Of a DNA stretch of 64,000 nt, positions 33,206 through 43,541 are shown one piece after another. The first letter of the stretch is position 1, and every line of letters begins with the position of its first letter. The stretch spans positions 124,001 to 188,000 of the forward strand of contig VLTN01000028.1 in assembly GCA_008330645.1 (NCBI GenBank). Reading direction: 5' to 3'. The position numbers and the translations under genes are program-made. The DNA comes from Cafeteria roenbergensis. Taxonomy: Eukaryota; Sar; Bigyra; Bicosoecida; Cafeteriaceae. Below the pieces are notes generated by a model that did not search any database, was not told the origin of the DNA, and saw nothing but the letters and a program-made list of their open reading frames with translations.

Positions 33206-34816
33206 TCAACTGGATAGCTCTCGCGAGTTCCGCAAGCCTCCCCCCCGTGTGACGGCTCCCAGGCCTTGGCGGAGCGCGCTGACTGCGAGTGGCGACGAGG
33301 CAGGAACGCCTGCCGGACGTGCAGGCGACAAGGATGGCGGGTTCGACCCAGCGCTGGATGCTGCGGGACTCCCGCTTGGTCGACCCGCGCGAGAGGGCGG
33401 CGGGGACCACAGCGCATCGGGGAAAGGGCTTGCTGCGCCTGGCGGGGAAAGCGACACAGTGAGCTGGTGCAGCGCCGCTCGCTGGGCAGCTGGGCTTAGG
33501 AAGGCGAGAGACGCATGAGCCGGGGCCCTGTGCGGCGCGGCAGGGGTGCGGGGCGCAACTGGCGCGCCACATCGATCTGCAGGGGCAGCACCAGGCGATG
33601 ACGAAGAGGATGGAGCCGAGGGAGCCTGGTCGCTGCCGCAGATGTGCTTGTCCGAGCTCCGATCGCTGCCTGCTGCAGCCGCCTCTGCCTCCGCAAAAGA
33701 TGCTTGCGCTGCAGCGCGAAACGCGGATTGCGCCCACGAGTCAGACAGCTCGGTGGACCAACTTTGTGCGCGTGGGTCAATGCCCAATGCTGCCATGCGG
33801 TGGAGAAACCGGCTTTGTCTGAAGAGCGCCTGGTCCCTGTGCCACGCCTTGAGGTCCCGGAAGTATGTGAGGTGGTTGTGCAGCAGCGAAGGGAGGCTGG
33901 GACGGGGGGAGTCCAGCCCCAGGATGTGCGAAATTGAGAGCTCACGCCTGACAGGGCGCACGCGGGCGAGGGACGCCTGGGTGTGAGGCAGCGGCGGCGG
34001 CAGGCTCTGCGGGGCAGGGGAACAAGGGCACTGGTGGCAATCACGTTTACAGCCGTGGCCCTCCCAAGCTGCCAGAGGAACGAGGTGAGGAGTTCGGGGC
34101 AACACAGCGCGCATGTCACAACACCACGCCGCTGCGCTGTGGCTCACCCCAGGCCCGAAAATGTTAAAGGCGTCCTCATCCTCCTCATCACCAGCGTCCC
34201 CAGCAGCCTTTGAATCAGAGACAGCGTGCCCCGCCTGCGCCGCCGACGACGGCCGGCCTTCTGGGTAGCATTGCGCCCACCTGTACATGAGATCTCGCAG
34301 GGAACAGTTTTCCGTCGGGCAGAGTGTCACTCGTCTCCCCAAAATTTCAAACGTCGCGGGGGCAGTGGCAGGGCTCTCGTCCTCAAGCATGTCCGCAAGA
34401 GTGCTGCCGCCATCTCCCGACACTGCGCGGATCGCCGCTGCCATGGCCAAATCGTGGGGTCTTCCGGTTCGCGAGACTGCCGCAGAGCCAGCCGAACTTG
34501 TTGTCGTGTCGCCTGCATCGCCTTCATCGTCGCCCGCCGCCTGGCTCCACGATACCGCCCACCCGGAGGGCAGCCCCGGGCCGATCGCACGCGAAAACGC
34601 TTCGGAGCGCCGCCCTCCCTGCAGGGCGGCGTCCGGGCGCAAGATCAGCCGGTTGCGACCCATCTCCAGCGCCAGCGGCTCGCGAAGCTGACCCATGGAC
34701 GCCACGGGTCCGTGCCACGACCTTTGGGGGGAGTCTGAGGCCGGAGGGCCTCGTGTCCCGCTCTGGCTGCTCTCCCAGGCGCGCGTGGAGTCCGCAGTTC
34801 CGGGCTGTAGTTCCAT
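33206..34816 (-). CDS. LIN37-like protein (candidate MuvB/DREAM subunit)
   Basis: Exons 34148-34816 and 33206-33976 give 479 aa from the first ATG of the frame. The 171-nt intron (GTGAGC..ACCCAG, phase 0) is stop-free. Two segments align by eye, in order, with animal LIN37: TLCPTENCSLRDLMYRWAQ (animal: AQFSENTPLYPICRAW) and, after an acidic stretch (EEDEDAFNIFG), a basic helix from LLHNHLTYF to RFLHRMAAL (animal: LIYRNMQRW to SMKILREM). LIN37 is a structural subunit of the MuvB core that represses cell-cycle genes. The match rests on pattern, not on a search. The C-terminal half is Ser/Pro/Ala-rich and disordered. The gene is convergent with the ankyrin gene, 202 bp apart. Confidence 0.5.
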   Translation of the reverse strand: MELQPGTADSTRAWESSQSGTRGPPASDSPQRSWHGPVASMGQLREPLALEMGRNRLILRPDAALQGGRRSEAFSRAIGPGLPSGWAVSWSQAAGDDEGDAGDTTTSSAGSAAVSRTGRPHDLAMAAAIRAVSGDGGSTLADMLEDESPATAPATFEILGRRVTLCPTENCSLRDLMYRWAQCYPEGRPSSAAQAGHAVSDSKAAGDAGDEEDEDAFNIFGPGVSHSAAAWCCDMRAVLPRTPHLVPLAAWEGHGCKRDCHQCPCSPAPQSLPPPLPHTQASLARVRPVRRELSISHILGLDSPRPSLPSLLHNHLTYFRDLKAWHRDQALFRQSRFLHRMAALGIDPRAQSWSTELSDSWAQSAFRAAAQASFAEAEAAAAGSDRSSDKHICGSDQAPSAPSSSSSPGAAPADRCGAPVAPRTPAAPHRAPAHASLAFLSPAAQRAALHQLTVSLSPPGAASPFPDALWSPPPSRAGRPSGSPAASSAGSNPPSLSPARPAGVPASSPLAVSALRQGLGAVTRGGGLRNSRELSS

Positions 34817-35241
34817 TTGGCCCTCACGCAGCCTCGGCAAGCCCCCCACCAGGCGCCTGCTGAATGCAGCCCGATCTGGCGTAACACGTGGTCGTCTGGA
34901 TGCAAGCGGGGCGGGCTTGTCCTTCTGGGCGGGGCTGCAGGTGCCAACGCCCCATTCAAATCTGCCGGCAGAGCAAAACGCCCCGCGACGAACTCAGCCC
35001 TCCGGCACGCCGCCAAATGTGCTGGCAATGACTTGGGCGCTGTTGTGTGGTCTGCAGCTGTCGCGGGGCTCTCGTCCACGTTCGAGCACCTGGCGTGTGT
35101 GAACGCGTGCTCGGGCCAACGCAGGCGTCGGCACAGATTGCAGGCGCGCCTCGACGCCAAGGCCCACGGCGGCCAAGAGCGTCGCAGTCGAAGCTGGTGT
35201 CACTCATCTGAGCTGCGTTGTGCTGCTTGCGCAGGTGTTGC
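34817..35241. other. Intergenic region, LIN37-like to MFSD5
   Basis: These 425 bp should contain the promoter of the LIN37-like gene and the 3' UTR of the transporter gene, both on the minus strand. An upstream extra exon of the LIN37-like gene cannot be excluded, since its frame stays open to 34849 with only a GTG. Confidence 0.35.
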
Positions 35242-36928
35242 TCACGTGTGCCTGACGTCTGCGGAGTCGTCCTCCGCAGCTCCGTCAGTGCCGTCGTCGT
35301 CCTTGGCAGCCTCGGCCACTTCGCTGGCGTTGCGGAGCATTGCCTGCGGCGCCATTGCTGCGGCCAGGAGGGTGGCGCAGAGGGCGAAGCTGGCGGTCCC
35401 GCCGAGCTCGTCGGCCCGACCAAGGACGAGCAGCACGATGATGTTCAGGCCAACTCTGAAGAGGTTCATCAGCGTTGAGCGCACATCCTCGGGAATGTAC
35501 TTGCCGCGCAAAACAGCAATGAGAGGGAAGTACACGCCGCAGCAGCCCTCGAACACGCAGAGGGCGACCACCTGGGTCCAGTGGTGGCTGACGAACACGG
35601 GGGTCGCGAGGGCTGCGGAGGCCAAGAGGAAGACCCAGAGGCCCCACTGTTCAACTGGCGCGCTCGCAGAGAAGGACTCGAACATCTTGGACCCGATCAT
35701 GACGGAGACCATGAAGGCCGCGAAGACGATGCCGTGGGGCAGCGAGGAGGCGGGCGCGACTGCTCCCTCGGGGAGGGGCGGCGTGCCCGCCGCTGCTGCC
35801 GCCGCGCTCTCGTCCGCAGCCAGCGAGGACTCGAGGGTGGGTGTCCAGTAGAAGACAAAGATGTACATGGCGGCTTCAAACAGGCTCTGCGTGGCACCCA
35901 CCGCCACAACGCGGCCGTTGCTGGTGAGAACGCCGATAGCGCGCGTGAAGCTCGCCATCGTCGAAGTGGGGCCGTCGCCCTCGCTGCGGCTTCCGTAGTT
36001 CTCGTTCCAGCGCAAGAGCACCACTCCAGCGCCGATGCAGAGAACAATTGCCGACAGATCGAATGGGGCCGTCACGCCGAACCGGGACACCAGCGGCGCG
36101 GCAACCAGGCCAGCCGAGATCGCAGCGACACCCGACCCAAAGATGGCAAAGGAGAAGGTGGAGCCGAGCCAGGCCCCGTTGAAGCCGCGGGAGTTGTGCT
36201 CAGAGACCATCCAAGCCTCAAACGCCGTGTTCAGGATGGACCCCGCGATGCCGCCCAGAATGCGCCCTACGATGAGAAGCTCAAACGACTCGCTATGGGT
36301 GAGCATGCAAGACACGGAGTACACGACGGCGAAGGCCAAACAGTTGAGGCGGCGGCCGGTCTTGTCCGCCAGCGACCCAATGAATGTGCCCAGGATCAGT
36401 GCGGAGCCGAAACCAGCCACGAACAAGATGCCAATCTGCAAAGGCGCAAGACACAGGGGCAGCCGCCCGCAGGTAGTTGATGGCTTCAGGCACGCCCAGC
36501 CAGATCCAGGCGAGACGCTGTGACCGACGCCGCTCACCTGGCCCTGCGTAAACCCCCGTGCTCCGTACAGCGCATAGATGTATGGGCCCTGCAGCCAGTC
36601 GGCGAATTGCATGGTCCAGTAGACCGCAAGGTAGTCCCACTGGAACGCCTTGAACTCGGCTGCGTGAAGATCAAGGGACGCAGATGCAGGCAAGGCGAGC
36701 GGAAACTGGCCTGGCCGGCGATCCCCTTCGCCACGCGGCCCGGGCCGAGGCGCCGCCTGCCCCGAGCCTGGTACGGATCGTCAGCGTCGCACCGCCGGAC
36801 TCACGCGAAGTTTGGACCGCCGTCACGGAGGCGTTGCGCACGTACAAGACAGCGCAAATGACTGCAAGCGCCACAAAGAGGCCCAAATACGGCAGGGACT
36901 CGGCCGCGATGAGGGCATCTTCTGACAT
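35242..36928 (-). CDS. MFSD5: MFSD5-type major facilitator transporter (molybdate family)
   Basis: Three exons (36793-36928, 36538-36659, 35242-36435) give 483 aa, near the family length of about 450. Exon 1 carries TM1 (LPYLGLFVALAVICAVLYV), missing from the larger open frame. Its donor (GGCG then GTGCGA) is the best of two phase-1 options. The second intron (36436-36537, 102 nt, GTGAGC..TTGCAG) is stop-free, and its removal joins GFTQGQ to IGILFVAGFG. Signature stretches match MFSD5: MQFADWLQGPYIYALY, LGTFIGSLADKTGRR, FEAWMVSEHNSRGF. About twelve membrane helices are expected. Members of this family import molybdate in algae and animals; that substrate is inferred from family. A Ser/Asp-rich acidic tail ends the protein. 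Confidence 0.88.
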
Positions 36929-37526
36929 GGCGCAATACCGCCAAGTGTGCCCTGGGCGGTGCTCGCCGGGTGCTGTCGCTCCCGCTCCTCGCTGGCTGTG
37001 GCCAACGGCGCAAGACAATGCAGAGCCACCGAGCTTCGTGATCCAACGGCAGCGCCTGTTGTCGGCTCCTGATTGCGCAAACGCGCACACCACCGCCAGC
37101 AGGCCAATCCTTCGCAACGAGCACGACTGTAGCCTTGCCTTCGGGCGCTTTGCGGGGTTAAGTTGGGTCATGCGGGCGAGACCCAACAGCTGGGGCCTGT
37201 GAATTGCTGCAGTTGTAAAATTGTGCAAAGTTTGAGTCTCGAGATTTTTGGCCGGACCGAAGCTAGCCTGGCACTGGGACGCCAGGAGCGCGGTTGGGGG
37301 GGGGGCTGCGCACCCTGAGACGAGACTCATAGCTTGTTTCGGGATGCCGGGCAAGTACCTGTGTGTGAGGGGGAATGGGGGCCGCGCGGCAATCGCTAAA
37401 CAATCAGGTTGGGCCCCGCTCGGCACACGCAGGCAACGGCGCCGTAGACGCCCCAGTGCAGAGGCGTACAGCAACACCAGGCCCTATCGCTCTGCAGGCT
37501 ACAGCAGCTTGTGCTGGGCAGCATGC
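36929..37526. promoter_or_regulatory. Upstream region of MFSD5 gene
   Basis: These 598 bp lie between the MFSD5 start and the stop of the next minus-strand gene. They hold the MFSD5 promoter; no motif or RNA gene is recognised. Confidence 0.35.
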
Positions 37527-40500
37527 CTACCAAGTGGTTGGACCGCTCAGGCTGGGAGCGAAGACCCCGCTCAGCCCTCCTGCCGCAGCTCCGGCGGACG
37601 ACGACAGCGCCCCGAACAGCGGTGACGCGGCGTCATCTGAAGGCGCTCCCTCGCCAAGCTGGAGGCCACCAAGCCCGCCATGGGAGACAGGCAGGAGACC
37701 TGAAGACTCTGGCACCGCCAAGGAGGCAGCCGGCGCCCCCCCGAAATGCAGGCGAGGCTCTTCCTGAGCCAGCGCTGAGCGGCCAGCTTGCCCTGCCGTG
37801 GTGGCGCCGTACTCTGCCCCAGCGAAACCGTTGGACGTTGCGTGCGCGGGCGCATGCCCAGCGTGGGGTGGAGGAGCCGACAAGTCCTGCACGCCGGCCG
37901 CAACCACCCTGGCGAGGTCGCGAGCCTTGGAGAGCACGGCAGCGGCGTGCGCCTCCCGCTGAGCCAAGGCGGCCTCCCGCGTCTGGAGCTCACGGGCAAA
38001 CCAGTCGAGCTCGGCCTTGCCTTGCGCCAGGGCCGCTTGCCCTTCGTGAAGCTGCTGGAAGGAGGCGCGAAGCCAGTGAAGCAGCTCCCCTTGCTCGTGC
38101 ATCAGCCGCTGCTCCACCGGAGACGGAAGGCCATGGGGGTGAGGCAAGGGGGCGTGCGCGGCAGCTGGAGCTGTGGGCGCAGCAGTGGCTGCTGCGCCAA
38201 GGGTTGGCAACGACGGCTCGGCGGATGCCGGAGCGGCGCGGCAAGCAGTCGCTGCACTGACTGAGCCCGCAGAGGCAGCAAGGGCGCCCAGGGTGGTGGC
38301 CGTGGCACCCAGAGACGCGCCAGGCATGCCCCCTGCCGCAGAATGTGCCACGACCACGGGCGAGTCGCGATCAGACTCGTGCCTGCTGACCACCGGCGTC
38401 GCGCTGGCCTGGGCCTCCAGCTCAACAAAGGGCGACCCCGAACCAGACAAGGGGGCCACACTGACACGCCCAGCAGAGGCACTAGGAGCAGCTGCGGCGG
38501 TGTTGGCAGCGGCGGCAGGGACGCCGGCGGCCTGGCGCGGCCCGGCTTGCTCCCCCTCGGACCGGGCGCCACTGGCGACGATGCGCGCTGTGCCCGCTCC
38601 GCCGTCACTGCCCCCGCTGTCGGACTGGCACTGCTCGCTTCCGGCTGCGCTGGCAGCCGGCTCGAAAACCCAAACCTGACAGGCCACCTCCTCCTCCTCC
38701 TCCTCCTCCTCGTCGGCGTCGGACATGCCATCGATGGCACCGCCATGGCCCAGCACTGCTGCACGAACGTTGCCTGGACCGACAGTCCTGGGGCGCGCCG
38801 TGGTCTGGTCGGGATGCGTGCCAGCGGCACCGTGGCCACGGCTGCCGCCCCGATGCCAGGCTCCCCGCGTCCCCGGGCCGTCGACGGAGCTTGCGGCAGG
38901 GAGATGCCTAGAGGACGCGGTGACGTCATCATCATCATCGTCGTCATCATCCTCCTCCTCCTCCTCGTCCTCGTCCTCGCCCTCGTCCTCGTCCTCGTCG
39001 CCGCCGATGTCGTCGTCGCCGCCGATGCCGTCGTCGTCACAATGATCACCACCATCGTCGTCGTCATCGTCGGCAGCAGTTTCGGCAGCGTCCTCCTTGT
39101 CCTGGCCCGTACCACCCGCTTCCGCCTTGTGGCCGTCGTCTCTGGCGTCATCGGCATCGTCAGGATCGGCAAGGCTGAACTTGCTCTCTTCGTCCAAGGC
39201 CCCTCCCGCGCGTTCGCCGTCGACCCCCAACCCGAGTCTGACCACCCCCGCTGAGATGCCAAGGCCACACTCCCCCCCGCCGGGCCTCGTCGACGGCACC
39301 CCGGCCCAGCCATGACCACTGCCTAGCCCCAATCCGTCGCCCAAAGGGAGAGGAGGGGCGCTCGGGAGGCCGCGCAAGCCTGCCCGGTGCCCAGCCTCCC
39401 CAATGGGAGCGCTGGTAGCAGCGGCACTGTTCACCAGCGGCCCAGCGGGCGCGGCCGCAGGCGCTGCCGCTGCTGCGGCTCCCGACATCCCGAACCAGCT
39501 CGCCCCAATCCGGCCGTGAGGGGTTGGCGTGGCCTGGAGTGCGGGGAGCTTGGGCGGCTGGTCGGCGCGTGGCGCGGGGGCGGCGACTGGCAAGCCAGGA
39601 GGCACGCCCAAGGGCGTGCTGGTGGTTGATCCGGCACCTGCGCTGGACCATGCGCCGGCGACGACGGTTGCCGGTGCCGGGCTTCCGGAGAGAGACACGG
39701 AAGCTGTCGCTCTCTCGGTTTCGCCGTCACTGACCGGAAGCACGAGCTCGGGAGAGCCGGCCTCCCGGTGCGATGCTGTCGCGCTGGCTGGCGCTTTTGT
39801 GGGGGCGGGAAGGCCCGGTGCTGGCTTTGCGGGGGATGCAGCCGGGAGGGCTGACATGAGCGCGGCCGAGCCCCTTCCACCCCAAGCCGTGGCTGCGGGA
39901 GGCTGAGCCGGCCCTGACCCCCCAAGAGCCCTCAGCGTGTCGCTCGCATGCGGCGACTTGCCAGTGCCGGGGGATCCTCCCAGAACTGGCAGCGGAACCG
40001 GGTGCGCAGGCGAGCGGGGCGGCCTCGCCGCCACCGCCGCCGAAGCTGAGTCGCTGGCGGCCGCAGCGTCCGCCGCGAGCATGTCGGCGACTTTTGTGTC
40101 CGACGCCCAAGCGTTTAGGGAGGGTTCTGCTTGCTCGGGAACCCCTGCCCCGGGACGCAGCGGAACGGCGCTGGAGGCTCTGGACTTGGCTCTCTTGCTC
40201 TTGGCTTTAGGCCTGGCGGCTGTCGCAAAGCCAGGCATCAGCTGGGAGGCTAAGCTGTCCTTCGACCCCACGCTCCGTGCGTCGGAGCCTCGGCCGGACA
40301 CAAACGCCGTCCCAGACCCAAGCCCGCCTGTAGCAGCGTCGAGAAGAGGACGGCCTGCCCGCGACGCAGCCGAGCCGCCGGCGATCCCAATGTCGTCCGT
40401 TGAATCGACCGACGCAGCGATGTCTGCCGGACTTCTGCTGGCCGCGGCCCGTTTGAGCTGCTTGGCGCGCACCTTGGCCTGTCGTTCCGCCAGCTCGCCC

Positions 40501-40910
40501 TTCTTGGGTTTCCGCCTTGTGCTGCTTCTCGACCGCCCGGAGGGGGCTTCCGAGCCGCCCGCGTCACTTTCGTCGGAATCGTCGTCGCGTGCGCCGACTG
40601 ACCTGACAGCTTTGAGCTGCTTGGGGAAAACCAGATTGTGGAGTTTGAGGGCAGGCGCCAGCGCCTCCGCCATAGCAACCATTGAGCTCTCCGTCTTGAC
40701 TGTCTTGGCCAGCTTCTTGCACCCTTCCAAAGGGCATTCCATGTAATTCTTTCGCTTGCTTGCCGATTTCTTCTGTACAGCCTTCTCGCCGAGCTTGAAG
40801 GACCTGGCAGTGAGGACAACCTCATGGCCGTCATCGCAACGAATCAGGACTGCGTCCTCGCCCCGCTTCCCGGCAGAACCAGACACGGCACATTCAAGGC
40901 CACACGCCAT
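37527..40910 (-). CDS. Unidentified protein: Cys/His N-terminus, acidic run, C-terminal coiled coil
   Basis: This single exon starts at an ATG (40910) and ends with TAG, giving 1127 aa. Residues 1-100 look folded, with spaced Cys residues (MACGLEC, IRCDDGHEVVLTARSFKLG, NYMECPLEGCKKLAK) that could bind a metal; I do not recognise the family. A basic region with KPKKGELAERQAKVRAKQL follows, then long Ala/Ser/Pro/Gly-rich disorder. A run of Asp/Glu is encoded around 38925-39060. Near 37880-38130 a Gln/Glu/Ala-rich helix, from EQRLMHEQGELLHWLRASF to LARVVAAGVQDL, should form a coiled coil. A nuclear regulatory role would fit this composition but is only a guess. It is divergent from AK2 across about 1 kb. 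Confidence 0.6.
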   Translation of the reverse strand: MACGLECAVSGSAGKRGEDAVLIRCDDGHEVVLTARSFKLGEKAVQKKSASKRKNYMECPLEGCKKLAKTVKTESSMVAMAEALAPALKLHNLVFPKQLKAVRSVGARDDDSDESDAGGSEAPSGRSRSSTRRKPKKGELAERQAKVRAKQLKRAAASRSPADIAASVDSTDDIGIAGGSAASRAGRPLLDAATGGLGSGTAFVSGRGSDARSVGSKDSLASQLMPGFATAARPKAKSKRAKSRASSAVPLRPGAGVPEQAEPSLNAWASDTKVADMLAADAAAASDSASAAVAARPPRSPAHPVPLPVLGGSPGTGKSPHASDTLRALGGSGPAQPPAATAWGGRGSAALMSALPAASPAKPAPGLPAPTKAPASATASHREAGSPELVLPVSDGETERATASVSLSGSPAPATVVAGAWSSAGAGSTTSTPLGVPPGLPVAAPAPRADQPPKLPALQATPTPHGRIGASWFGMSGAAAAAAPAAAPAGPLVNSAAATSAPIGEAGHRAGLRGLPSAPPLPLGDGLGLGSGHGWAGVPSTRPGGGECGLGISAGVVRLGLGVDGERAGGALDEESKFSLADPDDADDARDDGHKAEAGGTGQDKEDAAETAADDDDDDGGDHCDDDGIGGDDDIGGDEDEDEGEDEDEEEEEDDDDDDDDDVTASSRHLPAASSVDGPGTRGAWHRGGSRGHGAAGTHPDQTTARPRTVGPGNVRAAVLGHGGAIDGMSDADEEEEEEEEVACQVWVFEPAASAAGSEQCQSDSGGSDGGAGTARIVASGARSEGEQAGPRQAAGVPAAAANTAAAAPSASAGRVSVAPLSGSGSPFVELEAQASATPVVSRHESDRDSPVVVAHSAAGGMPGASLGATATTLGALAASAGSVSAATACRAAPASAEPSLPTLGAAATAAPTAPAAAHAPLPHPHGLPSPVEQRLMHEQGELLHWLRASFQQLHEGQAALAQGKAELDWFARELQTREAALAQREAHAAAVLSKARDLARVVAAGVQDLSAPPPHAGHAPAHATSNGFAGAEYGATTAGQAGRSALAQEEPRLHFGGAPAASLAVPESSGLLPVSHGGLGGLQLGEGAPSDDAASPLFGALSSSAGAAAGGLSGVFAPSLSGPTTW
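38925..39060 (-). repeat. GAC/GAG-type acidic codon repeat
   Basis: Imperfect trinucleotide repeats (TCA/TCC/TCG on the + strand) encode a mostly uninterrupted Asp/Glu tract in the protein at 37527-40910. Confidence 0.85.
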
Positions 40911-41908
40911 TGCACTGGGACGGTCCTATGCTTGGGGCCTGCGGGCGAGGGGCGGGGCGCGGGGCGCGGGTTGTGGCCTCGATTTCTCGCGCTCGTCGCC
41001 CGCCGGCTGCGCTGCGCCGCCTGGAACGAGGCCGCAAAGCAGCCTGGCAATCCGACAGAGCGGGCGCTGGGCCCACTCACTGGGCCTTTGTGGGCAGCTA
41101 GTCCGCTCACTGCGGGCGCTTGGAGAGTGGGCTTCTGCGCGCTGCCGACAGGGACCGAGCAGCTCTGCGCCGAGTGATGCGCAAGACGCTGAGGCGCGCC
41201 CTGGGAGGACCACTCTGGTTTCATCCAGCGAAGACTAGGCCACAGTACTACGTAAATCGCGTTGGCGATGGGCACGGCTGGGGAACGCGGCCGCAGAAAG
41301 CGGAAGCGCGCGCAAATCCAATTTTTCGCTTCAAATTTGGCACGGACCCAATGCGCTGACCGGTCCGCCGCTTGCACGCACCCGGAACGGACTCCGTTCC
41401 GTCTATGCGCCAAGGGGGGCGCCCAGGAGCGATTCCACGCTTGCCTGCCCTCTGCCGGACCACGCCGCTGTCTGCCTCGGGCACACGACACAGCTGACGA
41501 TGGAAAACCGACTTCGGGCAGAGCCTGGACCTCAGACCGACACGCGCGTGTCCCGCGCCCCAGGTGGCGAAGGGCGCCCGTATGGAGGCCAAGCAACCGC
41601 ACGGCCACGCGGAGGGGGGGACCCGGAGGGTCGCTGTGGCCCGCACAGGCTGCGTTTGGCCACGCGGCTTGGTTGCTCGCGGCTGCAACGCGTTGTGACT
41701 GGTTCCAAGCCGCGCCACACACCCTGCGTGCTCGCAACCGAACCCAGGCCACGGGAAGGTGCGAGTACACTCAGCGCTGTCGGCCCGCGCCACCCTCGGC
41801 CCACCGCAAACTGCAAAATCAGTTGCGTCGCCGAGCTCGCTCGATCTGCGTCGGCAGAGCCGCGGACGAGCAAGGACTGCCAGCGCCACACGCTTCCCCT
41901 TGCTCAGC
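40911..41908. promoter_or_regulatory. Divergent intergenic region before AK2
   Basis: These 998 bp are the longest non-tRNA gap in the window, between two divergent start codons. Short ORFs on both strands look like chance in GC-rich DNA. No RNA gene or repeat is recognised. Confidence 0.35.
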
Positions 41909-43137
41909 ATGGCAGCCTCCCTTCGCGCCATCCCGACCCGCGTCATCCTGGAGGAGATCCAGCGCCGCGTGTTCTGCGTGGACAAGGAGGAGAAGCGCGT
42001 CATTCTTGTTGGTGAGGCAGCCAAAGATTGACTCCCAGCGTCCGACCGACAGCCGGCCAAATGGCCAGGCCTCGGGCTCGCCCCACCGCGGCCTGGTCGC
42101 TGCTGACGCGCGCGCATGCCAACAGGGGATGTGACAGCTGCGTGCAGGCGGCGCAGGGCCATCTCCAGACTCCAGCCTGGATGGTTTTTGGCGGCCGGAC
42201 CGTCGGCGGCTGACGGTGCTTCTCCGGTTCCGCCTGCTCGCGGCGACTCGCAGGTCCTCCCGGCTGCGGCAAGGGCACCCAGGCCCCCAAGATCGTCGAC
42301 AACTACTGCCTGTGCCACCTCGCCACCGGTGACATGCTCCGTGCGGCCGTGACTTCTGGTAGCAAGATGGGCAAGGAGGCCAAGAAGATCATGGACGCCG
42401 GCAAGCTTGTCAGCGACGATGTCGTCGTGGGCATCATCAAGGAGAACCTCGACCGGGAGGATTGCAAGATTGGCGTGGTCTTCGACGGCTTCCCGCGCAC
42501 CGTGAAGCAGGCTGAGATGGTGAGCGTGCTCTTTCAATTGCCCCATGGCTCGCGCGGAGCTTTGTTCGGCCGCGAAGCCGCCGGGCCCCAAGGGCTGGGC
42601 CACATCGAAGCCGCGTTGTGTGACTGCTTTGTTCGGAAGGCCCGCGTGGGACCGACCGGGCCATGCTCTGAGGTTGCGGCAGCCGCAGCGGCGACGCTCG
42701 GCTCGGGTTGAGAGGCTGCCACGCGTCAGCGCCCCGCCTGCTTCTGCGCTCGCTCGTCGTCGCAGCTCGACGAGGTCCTCAAGTCTCGCGGCGAGGGCAT
42801 TGATGGCGTGATCCAGATGGACGTGCCCGACGAGCTCCTTCACGCCCGCATCACCGGCCGCTACATCCACAAGGCGTCCGGCCGCAGCTACCACACCGAG
42901 TTCAACCCGCCCAAGGTGGCCGGCAAGGACGACGTCACTGGCGAGCCCCTCATCCAGCGCTCGGACGACAAGCCCGACAACGTCGCCCGTCGCCTCGCCA
43001 CCTTCCGCGAGCAGACGGAGCCCGTGATCGCCTACTACGCCGCGCAGGGCAAGGTCGTCAAGGTCAACGCCGACCAAAGCATCGACGCCGTCTGGACCGA
43101 CATCACCGCCTCCATGGACAAGGTCGGCCGTGCCTGA
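41909..43137 (+). CDS. AK2: Adenylate kinase, AK2 type
   Basis: Three exons (41909-42011, 42254-42519, 42766-43137) give 246 aa. Introns of 242 and 246 nt are GTGAGG..GCAG and GTGAGC..GCAG, in phases 1 and 0. The first splice completes the P-loop [15 protein letters not shown]. Next come the NMP-binding region ([13 protein letters not shown]), the DGFPRT loop, and a long LID domain ([20 protein letters not shown] to [10 protein letters not shown]) characteristic of AK2-type enzymes. The protein interconverts ATP plus AMP with 2 ADP. The LID has no zinc-binding Cys set, as usual in eukaryotic AK2. There is no obvious targeting peptide, so cytosol or mitochondrial intermembrane space is inferred. 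Catalytic Arg and Asp positions appear intact. Confidence 0.95.
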
Positions 43138-43541
43138 GTGCTTTGGCAAGGGCCCGTCACTGCCCGCCGCGCTGCCCGAGCGGCAAGGCGGGGGGGTGAG
43201 GCAGGACCAAATGGGCTGGCCGGCTCGGGGCTTGCGATTACCCTGCTTGCCTGGAATCGGCCCTATACCTTGACACCAGCTTGGTCGTGCATCTCGCTTG
43301 CTGTTCTTACTTCGGCGCGCGGCTTACAGAGGCGTGGACGAGGCCCACCTGCGCCCACCAACGCGGTTTTCGCTATCCAGTCCACGCCCGCCCCACGCAA
43401 CGACACACGCTGGCACGCAGTCAGCGTCGGGCGTCGCAAACTGCGCGGCACCGCGACACGCAACCGCCCCAACGGGAGAGCGGCAAAGCGTCCGTCTTGC
43501 TTGGCGCCACATTGCCTCCCAAACACGCTGCGTCGTGGACC
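43138..43541. other. Convergent intergenic region, AK2 / USP
   Basis: These 404 bp should hold the two 3' UTRs of convergent genes. Nothing else is seen. Confidence 0.4.
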
